NCBI RefSeq assembly: GCF_947495565.1
Contig: NZ_CANLZM010000003.1
Location: forward strand, 62,001 to 126,000
Source of the DNA: an uncultured Pontibacter sp.
GTDB taxonomy: Bacteria; Bacteroidota; Bacteroidia; Cytophagales; Hymenobacteraceae
Direction: 5' to 3'
DNA: 64,000 nucleotides
Shown: one piece after another, positions 25,142 to 34,042 of the stretch
Layout: the number at the start of each line of letters is the position of its first letter
Position numbering within the stretch: the first letter of the stretch is position 1
The notes under the pieces: model-generated
What the model saw: the letters and a program-made list of their open reading frames with translations, nothing else
Databases searched by the model: none
Told to the model about the DNA's origin: nothing
Position numbers and translations under genes: made by a program

Positions 25142-25480
25142 CCTCTTCACCTTTCAAAGGGGGACTTTAGGAAGCTCTGCCAGCTGTATCATTCAACCAC
25201 CCCTAACCCCTCAGAGCTACGCTCGCTAGTTTCGAACTCTCGTTCTCACTAGTCTAAGGAGGGGAGTTTTGCTGAAGCTCCGTCAGCGGTAGCTATCGAA
25301 TACTGATCCCAGTCTTTCCGTTGAGCGCCTTGTATTGATGCGTTGCCCGTAAGGGCAGCCTGCAGCGGAGCGATGGCAGCTTCAATACACAGCGCGATGC
25401 GGGAAGACGAGGCCTCCCGGCCTTGAGGGAGTCAAAGCCAGAAATGAAACGGTAAGTTTGTAGGACTGAGGATGAACAAA
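25142..25480. repeat. Mosaic intergenic repeat, copy 1 of 3
   Basis: Shares long stretches with 33545-33880 (same direction) and 63530-63870 (inverted): CCCTAACCCCTCAGAG, GAAGCTCCGTCAGC, GATCCCAGTC and TTGAGCGCC. Between GAGCGCC and CAGCGC it holds a variable palindrome, here bounded by TGTATTGA and TCAATACA. No reading frame is conserved among the copies. The rest of the gap to 25638 has nothing recognisable. Confidence 0.75.
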
Positions 25481-25638
25481 GGCTAGTAAGTATAGCTTGT
25501 TTCAAATTGAAGAGAACAGCAGCTAAGAAAGTATAAAGCATAGCCAAAGTATACTCCAAGCATCAACAACAGGCAAATAATATTACAAGGGAAAGATACT
25601 GTTAGAAATCCAGCCCAAAGCTCCTAAGAAATAAAAAA

Positions 25639-26094
25639 TCAGCCCAGATGCTCCAGAACCTGCTGCTGCAACAGCGTCAGCTTCTCATCAGATAACTGCT
25701 GCTGCATTTGCTCGAAAAACACGCGCTCTTCCTGCCGGATGTGCTGCTCCAGCAGTTTGCCCACTCCATCTAATGCATCCGGGAGGTTTTGCTCCGCAAC
25801 ATCTGGTAAAGCAAGTATAAGTTGCTGCAGTTGCTGGTGCTCGGCTTGCAGTGCCTGTACCTGCTGCCTTAGCTCTTCCGAGTGATCAGAGGCAAGTATA
25901 AAAACTGTTTCCTCCTCCAGCCTGAAGTGTGGCAGTAGGTGCTCCTGCAGGTAAGCTACTACATAATCGCGCTTAGTGGCCGGAGTGCTGGGCATGCCTT
26001 TATAAGGCGGTGCGCCATGCTGCAGCAGCCTTGCCGTTAATAAGCCTCCGTGGTGTTGGCGTGAGATCGGAACAAGGCTTTCATGGCGCTTCAT
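25639..26094 (-). CDS. Hemerythrin-domain protein
   Basis: A 151-residue four-helix-bundle protein. The di-iron or haem-free binding residues expected of the HHE domain are present: histidine near residue 15 (SRQHHGGLL), HFRLEEETVF near 56, EHQQL near 85 and HIRQEERVFFEQM near 117. These bind oxygen or sense oxygen and NO. It lies two bases from the downstream-reading CorC-like gene's end; both read on the minus strand with the CorC-like gene first, so they probably form an operon. Confidence 0.88.
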   Translation of the reverse strand: MKRHESLVPISRQHHGGLLTARLLQHGAPPYKGMPSTPATKRDYVVAYLQEHLLPHFRLEEETVFILASDHSEELRQQVQALQAEHQQLQQLILALPDVAEQNLPDALDGVGKLLEQHIRQEERVFFEQMQQQLSDEKLTLLQQQVLEHLG

Positions 26095-26096
26095 AC

Positions 26097-27410
26097 TTAG
26101 CTGATGGCTTTTCGGTCTTCTTCAAGCACTGTTAGCAGCACCCACTCCACACGGCGATCTGATTTTTCGAGGATGCGTACGTGGTACTGATGGAAGGTGG
26201 TTGTCTCGTTCAGGTTCTCCGGAATCTGGCCGTAAATCACGTTCAGCAGTCCGCCCACAGTTTCGTAATCCTCGCCCTCAGGCAGCGGATAAGGCAAATA
26301 ATCATTCGCGTCGGATACAGTGGCAGAACCATTTACTTTATACTCGAAATCGCTGAAACGCTCTACAATCGGAGCCTCCTCATCATACTCATCCTGAATC
26401 TCGCCTACCAGCTCCTCAATAATATCCTCTATGGTTACGATACCGGACACCCCCCCAAACTCATCGGTGGCAATGGCCATGTGCAGGTGGCGGCGCTGAA
26501 ACTGCTTTAGGAGGCGGTTAATCTTCTTTGTCTCCGGCACAAAATAAGCCGGGCGCATCAGGTCCTCAATAACGATGGGTTTGCCAAGCCTAACAATGCT
26601 CAGGATATCCTTCACATAAAGTATACCTACTATGTTATCGATATTGCTGCTGTACACGGGCAGGCGCGAATAGCCTTCATTAAACACGATTTCCATGAGC
26701 TCGTCCTCTGGGATGTTCACGTCAACGGCCACCATTTTTGTACGCGGCACCAGGATCTGCTTCACCATGCGCTCGTTAAACTGAAACACATTCTCGATAA
26801 GCTCGTGGTGAGAATCATGGATGGCGCCGCCTTCCGCGCTTTGCTCAAATAGCAGGCGCAGCTCCTCGGCTGTGTGTACCTCCGCCCCGTGCATAGGCTG
26901 TATGCCTAGGCCGCGCAACACCATGTTTGCCAAACCGTTAAGCAGCCAGATAAATGGCTTGAACAGGACGTAGAAAAAGCGAAGCGGATAAGCTACCGCC
27001 AAAGAAGTAGATTCCGGGCGTTGTATGGCCAGCGACTTTGGAGCCAGCTCACCAAATACAATGTGCAGCACAGTAATAATGGCAAAGGAAATAGGCAGGG
27101 CTATGGTGTGTGCCAGTGTTTCGCTGCCCTGAAAACCGAAAGCCTCCATCACGTTAATCACCATCTGCGCCACCACACTCTCGCCAATCCAACCCAAACC
27201 AAGCGATGCCAGGGTGATACCTAGCTGCGTGGCCGAAAGGTAGGCATCAAGGTGGGTGAGCATGAGCTGCGCCAGCTTTGCCGGTGCACTGCCCGTCTGA
27301 GCCCGCAGCTCAATCTGTGAGGCTCGTACTTTCACAATGGCAAACTCAGCGGCCACAAAGAAGCCATTTAGCAGCACAAGGAATATCGTTAAGAATATAT
27401 CAAATATCAT
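26097..27410 (-). CDS. CNNM/CorC-family transmembrane protein (hemolysin family)
   Basis: A 437-residue inner-membrane protein. The DUF21/CNNM membrane domain covers about 1-190 (FLVLLNGFFVAAEFAIVKVR at the start), then a pair of CBS domains (about 210-330, ending GVSGIVTIEDIIEELVGEI) and a CorC_HlyC C-terminal domain (about 345-430, starting FEYKVNGSATVSD). The family moves or senses magnesium and other divalent cations; the name hemolysin is historical. It precedes the hemerythrin gene by two bases. Confidence 0.92.
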   Translation of the reverse strand: MIFDIFLTIFLVLLNGFFVAAEFAIVKVRASQIELRAQTGSAPAKLAQLMLTHLDAYLSATQLGITLASLGLGWIGESVVAQMVINVMEAFGFQGSETLAHTIALPISFAIITVLHIVFGELAPKSLAIQRPESTSLAVAYPLRFFYVLFKPFIWLLNGLANMVLRGLGIQPMHGAEVHTAEELRLLFEQSAEGGAIHDSHHELIENVFQFNERMVKQILVPRTKMVAVDVNIPEDELMEIVFNEGYSRLPVYSSNIDNIVGILYVKDILSIVRLGKPIVIEDLMRPAYFVPETKKINRLLKQFQRRHLHMAIATDEFGGVSGIVTIEDIIEELVGEIQDEYDEEAPIVERFSDFEYKVNGSATVSDANDYLPYPLPEGEDYETVGGLLNVIYGQIPENLNETTTFHQYHVRILEKSDRRVEWVLLTVLEEDRKAIS

Positions 27411-27889
27411 ATGTATAGGTTTGCCGTGTTACATCAGCAAAGCTGTAAAATTAGTAAAATACATGCTCCTTTTATAGGTGTATATGCTATACGTGCTATA
27501 TTTTACGGCCAATGATGCCTGTACGGCTGCTGAAAGTGTTTTTCAGTAGATAATTTAAGAATTTTAGCTTTAAAATTACGTTTAAGGATGCTGCCCGGAA
27601 GGAATAAAAATTAGTAGCGACGTGTTGTAGCGGTAACGAGCAGCTGCAGAGCGGCCTGTTATCTGGGGCGGGAGGACAAACGTTAAGGTTGCTAAATAAG
27701 CTGTTTAGCAAACAAGCACTAAAGCCCGTGACGCCTCCCAGTAAAAATGCCTACTTTTGCAGTAGTTTAGTTTAAAAGTATACCTAATAAGAAGCGCAGC
27801 TAAGGCTGTTGTTTAAGGGCACAAGTTTATCTGGTTTTTGCGCTGGCAAAACGGAATACGCTCTTAAAGTATAGTATAACCCTTAACCT
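27411..27889. other. Divergent promoter region upstream of dsbD
   Basis: A gap of 479 bases with no gene between the divergent CorC-like gene and the DsbD-like gene. TACTTTTG at 27752-27759 fits the Bacteroidota -7 box for the dsbD gene, giving a leader of about 120 bases. AAGTATA-type words are frequent. Confidence 0.4.
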
Positions 27890-30112
27890 ATGATCATAAC
27901 TATAATGCTGAGACGGCTGCTGGCTACGTTGCTGTTCTTCATAACAGCCTTTGCAGTGCAGGCGCAGGTACTAAAGCCTGCTTCCTGGAGCTACGATGTC
28001 TCCAAAAAACAAGTGGCCGTTGGCGAGGAGGTGGAGCTTATCTTTAATGTTAAGATTGATAAGGATTGGTACCTCTACTCCTCTGATTTCGATCCGGACC
28101 TTGGGCCCATGGTAACCACCTTCACCTTTCAGAAGCACCCGTCTTACCAACTGGTAGGCAAAATAGTGCCCATTAAGCCTAAAAAGAAGTATGATGAGCT
28201 GTGGGAGGGGGAGTATACTTACTTTACCGGCACAGCCCAGTTCAGGCAAAAGATCCGTGTGCTGCAACCTGATTTGCTGGTAAAAGGTGAATATGAATAC
28301 CAGGTTTGCACCGATGTGGATGGACGTTGCATTCCGTTTGATGATACTTTCTCCTTCACAAATAAGCAGATTACTGTTAGTGGTACAGCAACGCCTGCCG
28401 CTAAGCCAGCGCAAGAAGCAGCGAAGAAAAACACCGTAGAGCAGCAGCAGGCACAGCAACATCAGCAGAAAGAGGAGGTGCCGGTTGAAGAAGTGCCAGA
28501 CCTAGCAACCGCAGCTGCAAGTGCCTCTTCAGATTCGGTTGTTGCACCACCGGCTGCTGCCAGCCTAAATGAGGGTGATGCTGTTTCTGCCACAACTATA
28601 GCTGCTATTCCTGATGAGGCGCCAGCCACAGCAGGCGGAGAAAGTTTGTGGGCCTTTATGCTGGTGGCCTTCGGCTCTGGCTTGGTGGCGCTGCTAACTC
28701 CTTGCGTGTTCCCGATGGTACCCATGACGGTAAGCTTTTTTACCAGTAGCGGGGGCAGCAGAGCACAGGGCATCCTGAAAGCCGCTGTGTATGGCCTGTC
28801 TATCATCGCAATTTATACTTTGATAGGCACCATTGTGGCCCGATTATTCGGTGCGGATGGCGCTAATTTTATCAGTACGCATTGGCTGCCTAACGTACTG
28901 TTCTTTTTGATCTTCCTGGTGTTTGCCATGTCGTTTTTCGGGATGTTTGAGATAACGTTGCCGAGTTCCTGGCTCACCAAAGTAGACTCTCAGGCTGATA
29001 AAGGCGGCTGGATAGGCGTATTCTTCATGGCTTTTACGCTGGCGCTGGTTTCTTTCTCCTGCACCGGCCCGATTGTGGGAAGTATACTTGTTGCCTCTGC
29101 CGGAGGCGAAACCATTCGCCCGATTGTAGGTATGTTCGGTTTTTCGCTGGCTTTTGCCTTGCCGTTTACGCTTTTCGCCGTTTTCCCGTCCTGGCTGAGC
29201 GGTTTGCCTAAATCCGGCGGCTGGCTAAACTCGGTAAAGGTGGTGCTAGGCTTTATAGAGCTGGCGCTGGCGCTCAAGTTCCTAAGTGTGGCCGACCAAG
29301 TATACCATTGGGGCATCCTGGATCGTGAAGTATACCTGGCGCTTTGGATCGTAATTTTTACGCTGATGGGCTTCTACCTGCTGGGCAAGCTCAAGTTCTC
29401 TCATGATTCTGACCTGAAGTATGTTAGCGTGCCGCGCCTGTTCTTCGCCATACTTACGTTTGGCTTTGTGGTATACCTGATTCCGGGCTTATTTGGCGCT
29501 CCGCTAAAAGCTTTGGCCGGTTACCTGCCGCCGCAAACTACCCAGGATTTTGACCTGAATACGATTGCGCGCCAAGGTGGGGGAGGAACAGCAGTGCTAG
29601 CAGCCAACACAAACGAAAACTGCGAGCCGCCTAAGTATGGAGACTTCCTTCACCTGCCACACGGCTTGCAGGGCTATTTCGACCTGGAGCAGGCCAAAAA
29701 GTGCGCAGCAGAGCAAGGCAAACCAATCTTTATAGATTTTACCGGGCATGGCTGCGTAAACTGCCGCGAGATGGAGCAGAACGTATGGTCTGACCCAGAG
29801 GTGCTGAAACGCCTGCGCGAGGATTATGTAATTGCCGCACTTTACGTAGATGATCGTACCGAACTGCCCGAAAGCGAGTGGTACACCAGCGATTATGACG
29901 GTAAAGAGAAAAAAACCATCGGTAAAAAGTATGCCGATTACCAGATCACAAAGTTCAACGTAAACGCCCAGCCATACTATGTGCTGATGGACGAAAACGA
30001 GAATGTACTGGTAAAGCCTATCGCTTACGATCTGAATGTAAACAACTTTGTCGAGTTTCTAGATGCTGGCGTGGAGGCTTACAACAACAAGCAGCAGGTG
30101 GCGCAGAAGTAA
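27890..30112 (+). CDS. dsbD: Thiol:disulfide interchange protein DsbD
   Basis: A 740-residue inner-membrane electron carrier that moves reducing power from cytoplasmic thioredoxin to periplasmic proteins. The order is standard: signal peptide, an N-terminal DsbD alpha domain (about 25-165, with cysteine in YEYQVCTDVDGRCIPFDD), a low-complexity linker rich in A, Q and E (170-245), the transmembrane beta domain with paired cysteines in LLTPCVFPM and FSCTGPIVG, and a C-terminal thioredoxin domain with GHGCVNCREME near 622. Start could also be the ATG at 27905. Confidence 0.93.
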   Translation: MIITIMLRRLLATLLFFITAFAVQAQVLKPASWSYDVSKKQVAVGEEVELIFNVKIDKDWYLYSSDFDPDLGPMVTTFTFQKHPSYQLVGKIVPIKPKKKYDELWEGEYTYFTGTAQFRQKIRVLQPDLLVKGEYEYQVCTDVDGRCIPFDDTFSFTNKQITVSGTATPAAKPAQEAAKKNTVEQQQAQQHQQKEEVPVEEVPDLATAAASASSDSVVAPPAAASLNEGDAVSATTIAAIPDEAPATAGGESLWAFMLVAFGSGLVALLTPCVFPMVPMTVSFFTSSGGSRAQGILKAAVYGLSIIAIYTLIGTIVARLFGADGANFISTHWLPNVLFFLIFLVFAMSFFGMFEITLPSSWLTKVDSQADKGGWIGVFFMAFTLALVSFSCTGPIVGSILVASAGGETIRPIVGMFGFSLAFALPFTLFAVFPSWLSGLPKSGGWLNSVKVVLGFIELALALKFLSVADQVYHWGILDREVYLALWIVIFTLMGFYLLGKLKFSHDSDLKYVSVPRLFFAILTFGFVVYLIPGLFGAPLKALAGYLPPQTTQDFDLNTIARQGGGGTAVLAANTNENCEPPKYGDFLHLPHGLQGYFDLEQAKKCAAEQGKPIFIDFTGHGCVNCREMEQNVWSDPEVLKRLREDYVIAALYVDDRTELPESEWYTSDYDGKEKKTIGKKYADYQITKFNVNAQPYYVLMDENENVLVKPIAYDLNVNNFVEFLDAGVEAYNNKQQVAQK

Positions 30113-30404
30113 TTCAGGATAGGATTTAGGTAATGAGATAATTTAAAGATAGATTACCTCACCCGCTTTTGCTCTATTTAGTTTACTGATTTAATATCAT
30201 TGATAACGGCAAAATTGCCTGCCATCATTTGTTCTATTTTTAGAGTGCCAATGATTTCAGGTCTGATCAATTTCATATTGTTTTTACTTTATTTGAGTTA
30301 AAAACCGGAGCAAGTATAAAAAAATCCCCGCCAGCAATGACGGGGATTTTTTGTTAGACGGTTAGTCTAAAACTTAACGTCTAATATCTAGTGTCTAAAA
30401 AAGA

Positions 30405-31013
30405 CTACTTTGCCTCGTTGTAGCGTTTAGTTACCTCTTCCCAGTTCACCACGTTCCAGAACGCGCTGATATAATCCGGGCGACGGTTTTGGTAGTTCAG
30501 GTAGTAGGCGTGCTCCCAAACGTCCAGGCCAAGGATTGGCTGTCCGCCGCAACCTTCTGCGAAAGGCATCAAGGTATTGTCTTGGTTAGGAGTAGAGCAG
30601 ATTTCCAGCTTGCTGTCTTTCACGCAAAGCCAGGCCCAGCCCGAACCGAAACGCGTAGCAGCGGCAGCGTTAAACTTCTCTTTCATCTCATCAAAAGAAC
30701 CGAAGGCAGAGTTGATAGCATCGGCTAACTCGCCGGAAGGCTGGCCGCCACCGTTCGGAGACAGGATTGTCCAGAATAGGTTGTGGTTGTAGTAACCGCC
30801 ACCGTTGTTGCGAACAGCCTTGTTGTCTTCTTTTACATTGCGCATGATTTCCTCGATGCTCATGTTCTCCATGTCAGTGCCAGCGATAGCCTTGTTCAGG
30901 TTATCAGTGTAAGCCTGATGGTGCTTTGTATGGTGGATTTCCATGGTGCGCGCATCAATGTGCGGCTCCAATGCGTCGTAGGCATAAGGTAGTTTCGGAA
31001 GTTCGAAAGCCAT
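30405..31013 (-). CDS. sodA: Superoxide dismutase, iron/manganese type
   Basis: A 202-residue cytoplasmic enzyme that dismutates superoxide. Metal ligands are visible: histidine in [16 protein letters not shown] (26), histidine in [11 protein letters not shown] (about 77), and aspartate and histidine in [21 protein letters not shown] (about 165-169). The start at 31013 ([10 protein letters not shown]) is the family start; the frame extends 15 codons upstream without support. Presence of both Fe- and Mn-type features makes the metal uncertain, so the symbol could equally be sodB. Confidence 0.95.
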   Translation of the reverse strand: MAFELPKLPYAYDALEPHIDARTMEIHHTKHHQAYTDNLNKAIAGTDMENMSIEEIMRNVKEDNKAVRNNGGGYYNHNLFWTILSPNGGGQPSGELADAINSAFGSFDEMKEKFNAAAATRFGSGWAWLCVKDSKLEICSTPNQDNTLMPFAEGCGGQPILGLDVWEHAYYLNYQNRRPDYISAFWNVVNWEEVTKRYNEAK

Positions 31014-31080
31014 AGTTTTATATAGATTTATGTTTGAAAAATTTTGTTGTACATACAATTAAGATTGTACGGCATCGCTC

Positions 31081-31109
31081 CAAAGTTAGTTAATTTCTTT
31101 TAGCCGCAA
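31081..31109 (-). promoter_or_regulatory. Bacteroidota-type promoter of the superoxide dismutase gene
   Basis: On the minus strand TTG (31107-31109), 18 bases, then TAACTTTG (31081-31088). Start of transcription would fall near 31074, some 60 bases before the ATG. The -33 element overlaps the end of the tadA gene. Confidence 0.6.
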
Positions 31110-31545
31110 AGAAGGAGGCCATCAGGTCGGCGCACTCCTGAGCCATAATACCGCTTACCATCTCCGTTTTGGGGTGCAGCAGGTTCCCTACTTTTCTATA
31201 ACCGCGCTTCGGCTCCGATGTTCCGAAAACCACCCGTTTAAGCTGTGCCCAGTAGCTGGCGCCGGCGCACATGACGCAAGGCTCTACGGTAACATACAGC
31301 GTGCAGTCGTGCAGGTACTTATTGCCCAGGTACTCGGCGGCGGCGGTAAGGGCCAGCATCTCGGCATGGGCTGTTACATCGTTTAGCTTCTCGGTCTGGT
31401 TATAAGCCTTGGCTATAATGCGGTTATTGGCCACCACTACTGCCCCAATCGGAATCTCGCCCTCCTCATAAGCGTACTGCGCCTGCTTATACGCCTGCTG
31501 CATAAAGTGCTCATCGCTGTGGATGGATAAAAAGTCTGTTGCCAT
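31090..31545 (-). CDS. tadA: tRNA-adenosine or nucleoside deaminase, TadA-like
   Basis: A 151-residue zinc deaminase. The motifs are HAEMLAL near residue 60 (zinc histidine and catalytic glutamate) and PCVMCAGASYWAQLKRVVFG near 90 (two zinc cysteines). The size and the C-terminal helix ending MASFFAAKRN suit TadA, which converts adenosine 34 to inosine in tRNA-Arg; free guanine deaminases of the same family are the alternative. The start MATDFLSIHSDEHFMQQAY is plausible. Confidence 0.88.
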   Translation of the reverse strand: MATDFLSIHSDEHFMQQAYKQAQYAYEEGEIPIGAVVVANNRIIAKAYNQTEKLNDVTAHAEMLALTAAAEYLGNKYLHDCTLYVTVEPCVMCAGASYWAQLKRVVFGTSEPKRGYRKVGNLLHPKTEMVSGIMAQECADLMASFFAAKRN

Positions 31546-31678
31546 ATAGTAAAGATGGGCACATCAGGCTTAAAATACAAGTATGGTGGCGGCAGTTAAG
31601 TGTGGCGGGGCCGAGCAGCAAAAAAGCCCCTCCAAAAAGAAGAGGCCTTTAGCGTAGTAGATAGGTAGGTAGTAGTGG

Positions 31679-32233
31679 TTATTTAATATTAATGGAGCCC
31701 ATCATTTCGCGGGCTGTCTGCTGCCAGTCGTTTTTCATGGAGAAAGGCACATGCATGGTAAAGATGTAAAGCTGATCGCCTTTGATGGTGTATTGCACAA
31801 TACTATACTTTTGCACAGGCGCTAACATAGAAGAAGCACGATCATCAGACAGCTTGCTTACAAACTCAAATACCAGGTAGTTTTCGCCTTTTACCTGCGT
31901 TACCTCCTGCCGTATAAAATCCACTTGAGTAAACTTCTCCATTAAGTTTGCCTTATAAAACTCACGCAGCATTTCCAGATCCCCCTCCTTAAACTGCGAC
32001 TGCTTTTGAGTTACGCTAAAGTCAATTTGGCCATTCGGGCTGGTGTACACAGCAAGCGGACGCGTAGAGGCAGGGTATTTGCGGGCAATGCCATCATCGG
32101 GCATCGGCATAAAATCCTGGGGCATCAGCACGCTAATCTCTTTGCTAATCTGCGTTTTCTTCAGTTTAGATTGTGCAAAAGTGACTCCGGCTATCAGTAT
32201 AATGGCTAAAAAGGCAAGGTATCGCATGTTCAT
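31679..32233 (-). CDS. Exported protein of unknown function
   Basis: A 184-residue protein with a signal peptide (MRYLAFLAIILIAGVTFAQ from residue 3; the ATG at 32227 is an alternative start). The mature part resembles a small alpha/beta fold with strands such as ISVLMPQDFMPMPDD and YLVFEFVSKLSD; no catalytic motif stands out. A hairpin with a run of A residues (31621-31654) lies after the stop and may be its terminator. I do not recognise the family beyond a likely periplasmic role. Confidence 0.7.
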   Translation of the reverse strand: MNMRYLAFLAIILIAGVTFAQSKLKKTQISKEISVLMPQDFMPMPDDGIARKYPASTRPLAVYTSPNGQIDFSVTQKQSQFKEGDLEMLREFYKANLMEKFTQVDFIRQEVTQVKGENYLVFEFVSKLSDDRASSMLAPVQKYSIVQYTIKGDQLYIFTMHVPFSMKNDWQQTAREMMGSINIK

Positions 32234-32511
32234 GTGTTTGTATCGGCAAAGCTATTAAATATTAAGGAAAAGAAATCTGTTGGCTTTTATTATGCAATAA
32301 TTCTGCCAGAATTAGATAAAGTTTATACTTCAAGTATGGCTAAGGCCATTAATATCTTTGTGCGGGCGTTGCCGTTATACTTTCCATAGGGCAGACATAC
32401 ATGAGTCCGGTAGCCAAACATCTTAAAGCAAAGTATAATTCTGATTCGCCGGCCTTTTTCTGCCCTGTTGTTTGATGTTGTTAGAGGAATTCTAAAAATT
32501 AAAAAAGAGCT

Positions 32512-32928
32512 ATGATAGAAAATCTGATCAATAACCTGAAGGGGCAGCTAACCGGAGAGTTGCAAAATAAATTCGACCTGCAGCCTGATACAGCCAACAA
32601 GTCTGTGGACCTGGCAAAAGATAATGTGGTAGACGAGCTGAAGCAACGTGCCGGCAGCGGCGACATGGGCGGCCTGATGGATGTTTTTAAAGGAAACAAA
32701 GCCCCAGCCGAGAGTGGCGCTGTCAATAACATCATCAACAAGTATGTGGGAGACCTTACCTCTAAGCTGGGCATACCCGAAAGCGTGGCGAAGCAGGTGG
32801 CACCGTTTGCGATCAATTTCATTATGCAGAAAATAGGAGGGCAGGCAGGAAGCATGAGCCAGAGCGATTTGCTTGGTGGCTTAATAGGTGGTGGCCTGAA
32901 GGATAAGTTAGGCGGTTTTTTCAAGTAA
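32512..32928 (+). CDS. Small glycine-rich helical protein, DUF937/YidB-like
   Basis: A 138-residue cytoplasmic protein built of amphipathic helices and glycine-rich turns: an N-terminal MIENLINNLKGQLTGEL, a middle GDMGGLMDVFKGNK, and a C-terminal DLLGGLIGGGLKDKLGGFF. This layout resembles the DUF937 (YidB) family, which has no known role. A -7-like TATCTTTG lies at 32353-32360, which would leave a leader of about 145 bases. Confidence 0.65.
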   Translation: MIENLINNLKGQLTGELQNKFDLQPDTANKSVDLAKDNVVDELKQRAGSGDMGGLMDVFKGNKAPAESGAVNNIINKYVGDLTSKLGIPESVAKQVAPFAINFIMQKIGGQAGSMSQSDLLGGLIGGGLKDKLGGFFK

Positions 32929-32996
32929 TAGCGCAGCAACTGCGGCCTTAGGGCTGCAGTTGCTGTTGCAAACCGGTTTGTGCGCAAAAAGTAGGG

Positions 32997-33027
32997 TTGG
33001 TAGCAAAGCCTAAGTCTATTACTTTTG
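32997..33027 (+). promoter_or_regulatory. Bacteroidota-type promoter of the GtrA gene
   Basis: TTG at 32997-32999, a 20-base spacer, then TACTTTTG at 33020-33027. Transcription would begin near 33034, about 40 bases before the ATG at 33075. Confidence 0.5.
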
Positions 33028-33074
33028 TAGCGCCTGTGCTGTAGCCAGTGCAGAAGCTGCAAAGTATAAACCGG

Positions 33075-33470
33075 ATGTCAGAAAGTTTTCAAAGCCTTTT
33101 TTATAAGTTCTTCAAATTTGGAGTGGTAGGCTTTACAGGCCTTCTGCTAGACTTTGGGGCAACGTTTCTAACAAAGGAGGTGCTGCGCTGGAACAAGTAT
33201 GTTGCCAACAGCCTCGGCTTTTTGCTGGCGAGCGCAAGCAACTTTTACCTCAACCGCGTCTGGACTTTCCATAGCGCGGACCCTGAAATTGGGTGGCAGT
33301 TCTCAAAGTTTTTGGCCGCTGCAGTGGTGGGCCTGCTTCTCAACAACCTCATCATTTACCTCCTGACTGATCGCGCAAAACTTAATTTCTACGTCTCAAA
33401 GTTCATTGCCGTAGTACTTGTCTTCTTCTGGAATTTCTCCATAAACTACCTCTATACTTTTACAGGATAG
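33075..33470 (+). CDS. GtrA-family membrane protein
   Basis: A 131-residue protein with four transmembrane helices, beginning after FFKFGVVGFTGLLLDFGATF. The GtrA signature NFYLNRVWTF is at about 58, and NFSINYLYTF ends the protein. The family flips polyprenyl-linked sugars or supports glycosyltransferases at the membrane. The start at 33075 (MSESFQ) is preferred over the in-frame ATG at 33048. The neighbouring GT22-like glycosyltransferase gene is a possible partner but lies beyond the repeat. Confidence 0.88.
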   Translation: MSESFQSLFYKFFKFGVVGFTGLLLDFGATFLTKEVLRWNKYVANSLGFLLASASNFYLNRVWTFHSADPEIGWQFSKFLAAAVVGLLLNNLIIYLLTDRAKLNFYVSKFIAVVLVFFWNFSINYLYTFTG

Positions 33471-33544
33471 TATGTTTTGTCTGAATCAGGATTTGCAGGA
33501 TGTAAGGATAGGCAGGATTCTCTGCAGCGCCGGGTCCAAACACT

Positions 33545-33880
33545 CCTGCTCCCCTAAAAGGGAGACTTTGGAAAGCTCCGTCAGCTTGTATCATCCAACC
33601 ATCCCTAACCCCTCAGAGTTACGCTCGCTAATTTCGAACTCTCGTTCTCATTAGTCTAAGGAGGGGAATTCTGTTGAAGCTCCGTCAGCAGTGGCTATCT
33701 AAAACTGATCCCAGTCCTTGGGTTGAGCGCCTTCTAGGTTTCCGGTTTCGCTTCAGCGAAATTGCGACGCAGGAGCAAAGGAAATGTAGACAGCGCAATG
33801 CCCTTATCGAGGGCCCCTACCCCCGCCTGGAGGGAGCCAAAGCCAGAGGTGAAATAAGAAGGATATAAAGCCGTGGATAA
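33545..33880. repeat. Mosaic intergenic repeat, copy 2 of 3
   Basis: Same orientation as copy 1 at 25142. Shared blocks: CCCTAACCCCTCAGAG (33604), GAAGCTCCGTCAGC, GATCCCAGTCC and TTGAGCGCC. The variable segment between GAGCGCC and CAGCGC differs from copy 1 and includes GGTTTCGCTTCAGCGAAATT, a hairpin. Nothing else is recognisable between the GtrA gene and 34043. Confidence 0.75.
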
Positions 33881-34042
33881 ACAGCAGCTAGCAAATATAG
33901 GTTGCTATTAACCGAATAAAGCAGCAGCTATAAAAGAGAAAACCAAGCCAGCCAATCTAAAAATCCAGCATCATCCCAAGTTCTTAAACGAAAGCCAATC
34001 TAAGATTAAAATCGTATCTAACGCTTCTGAAAAGCAATCAAT

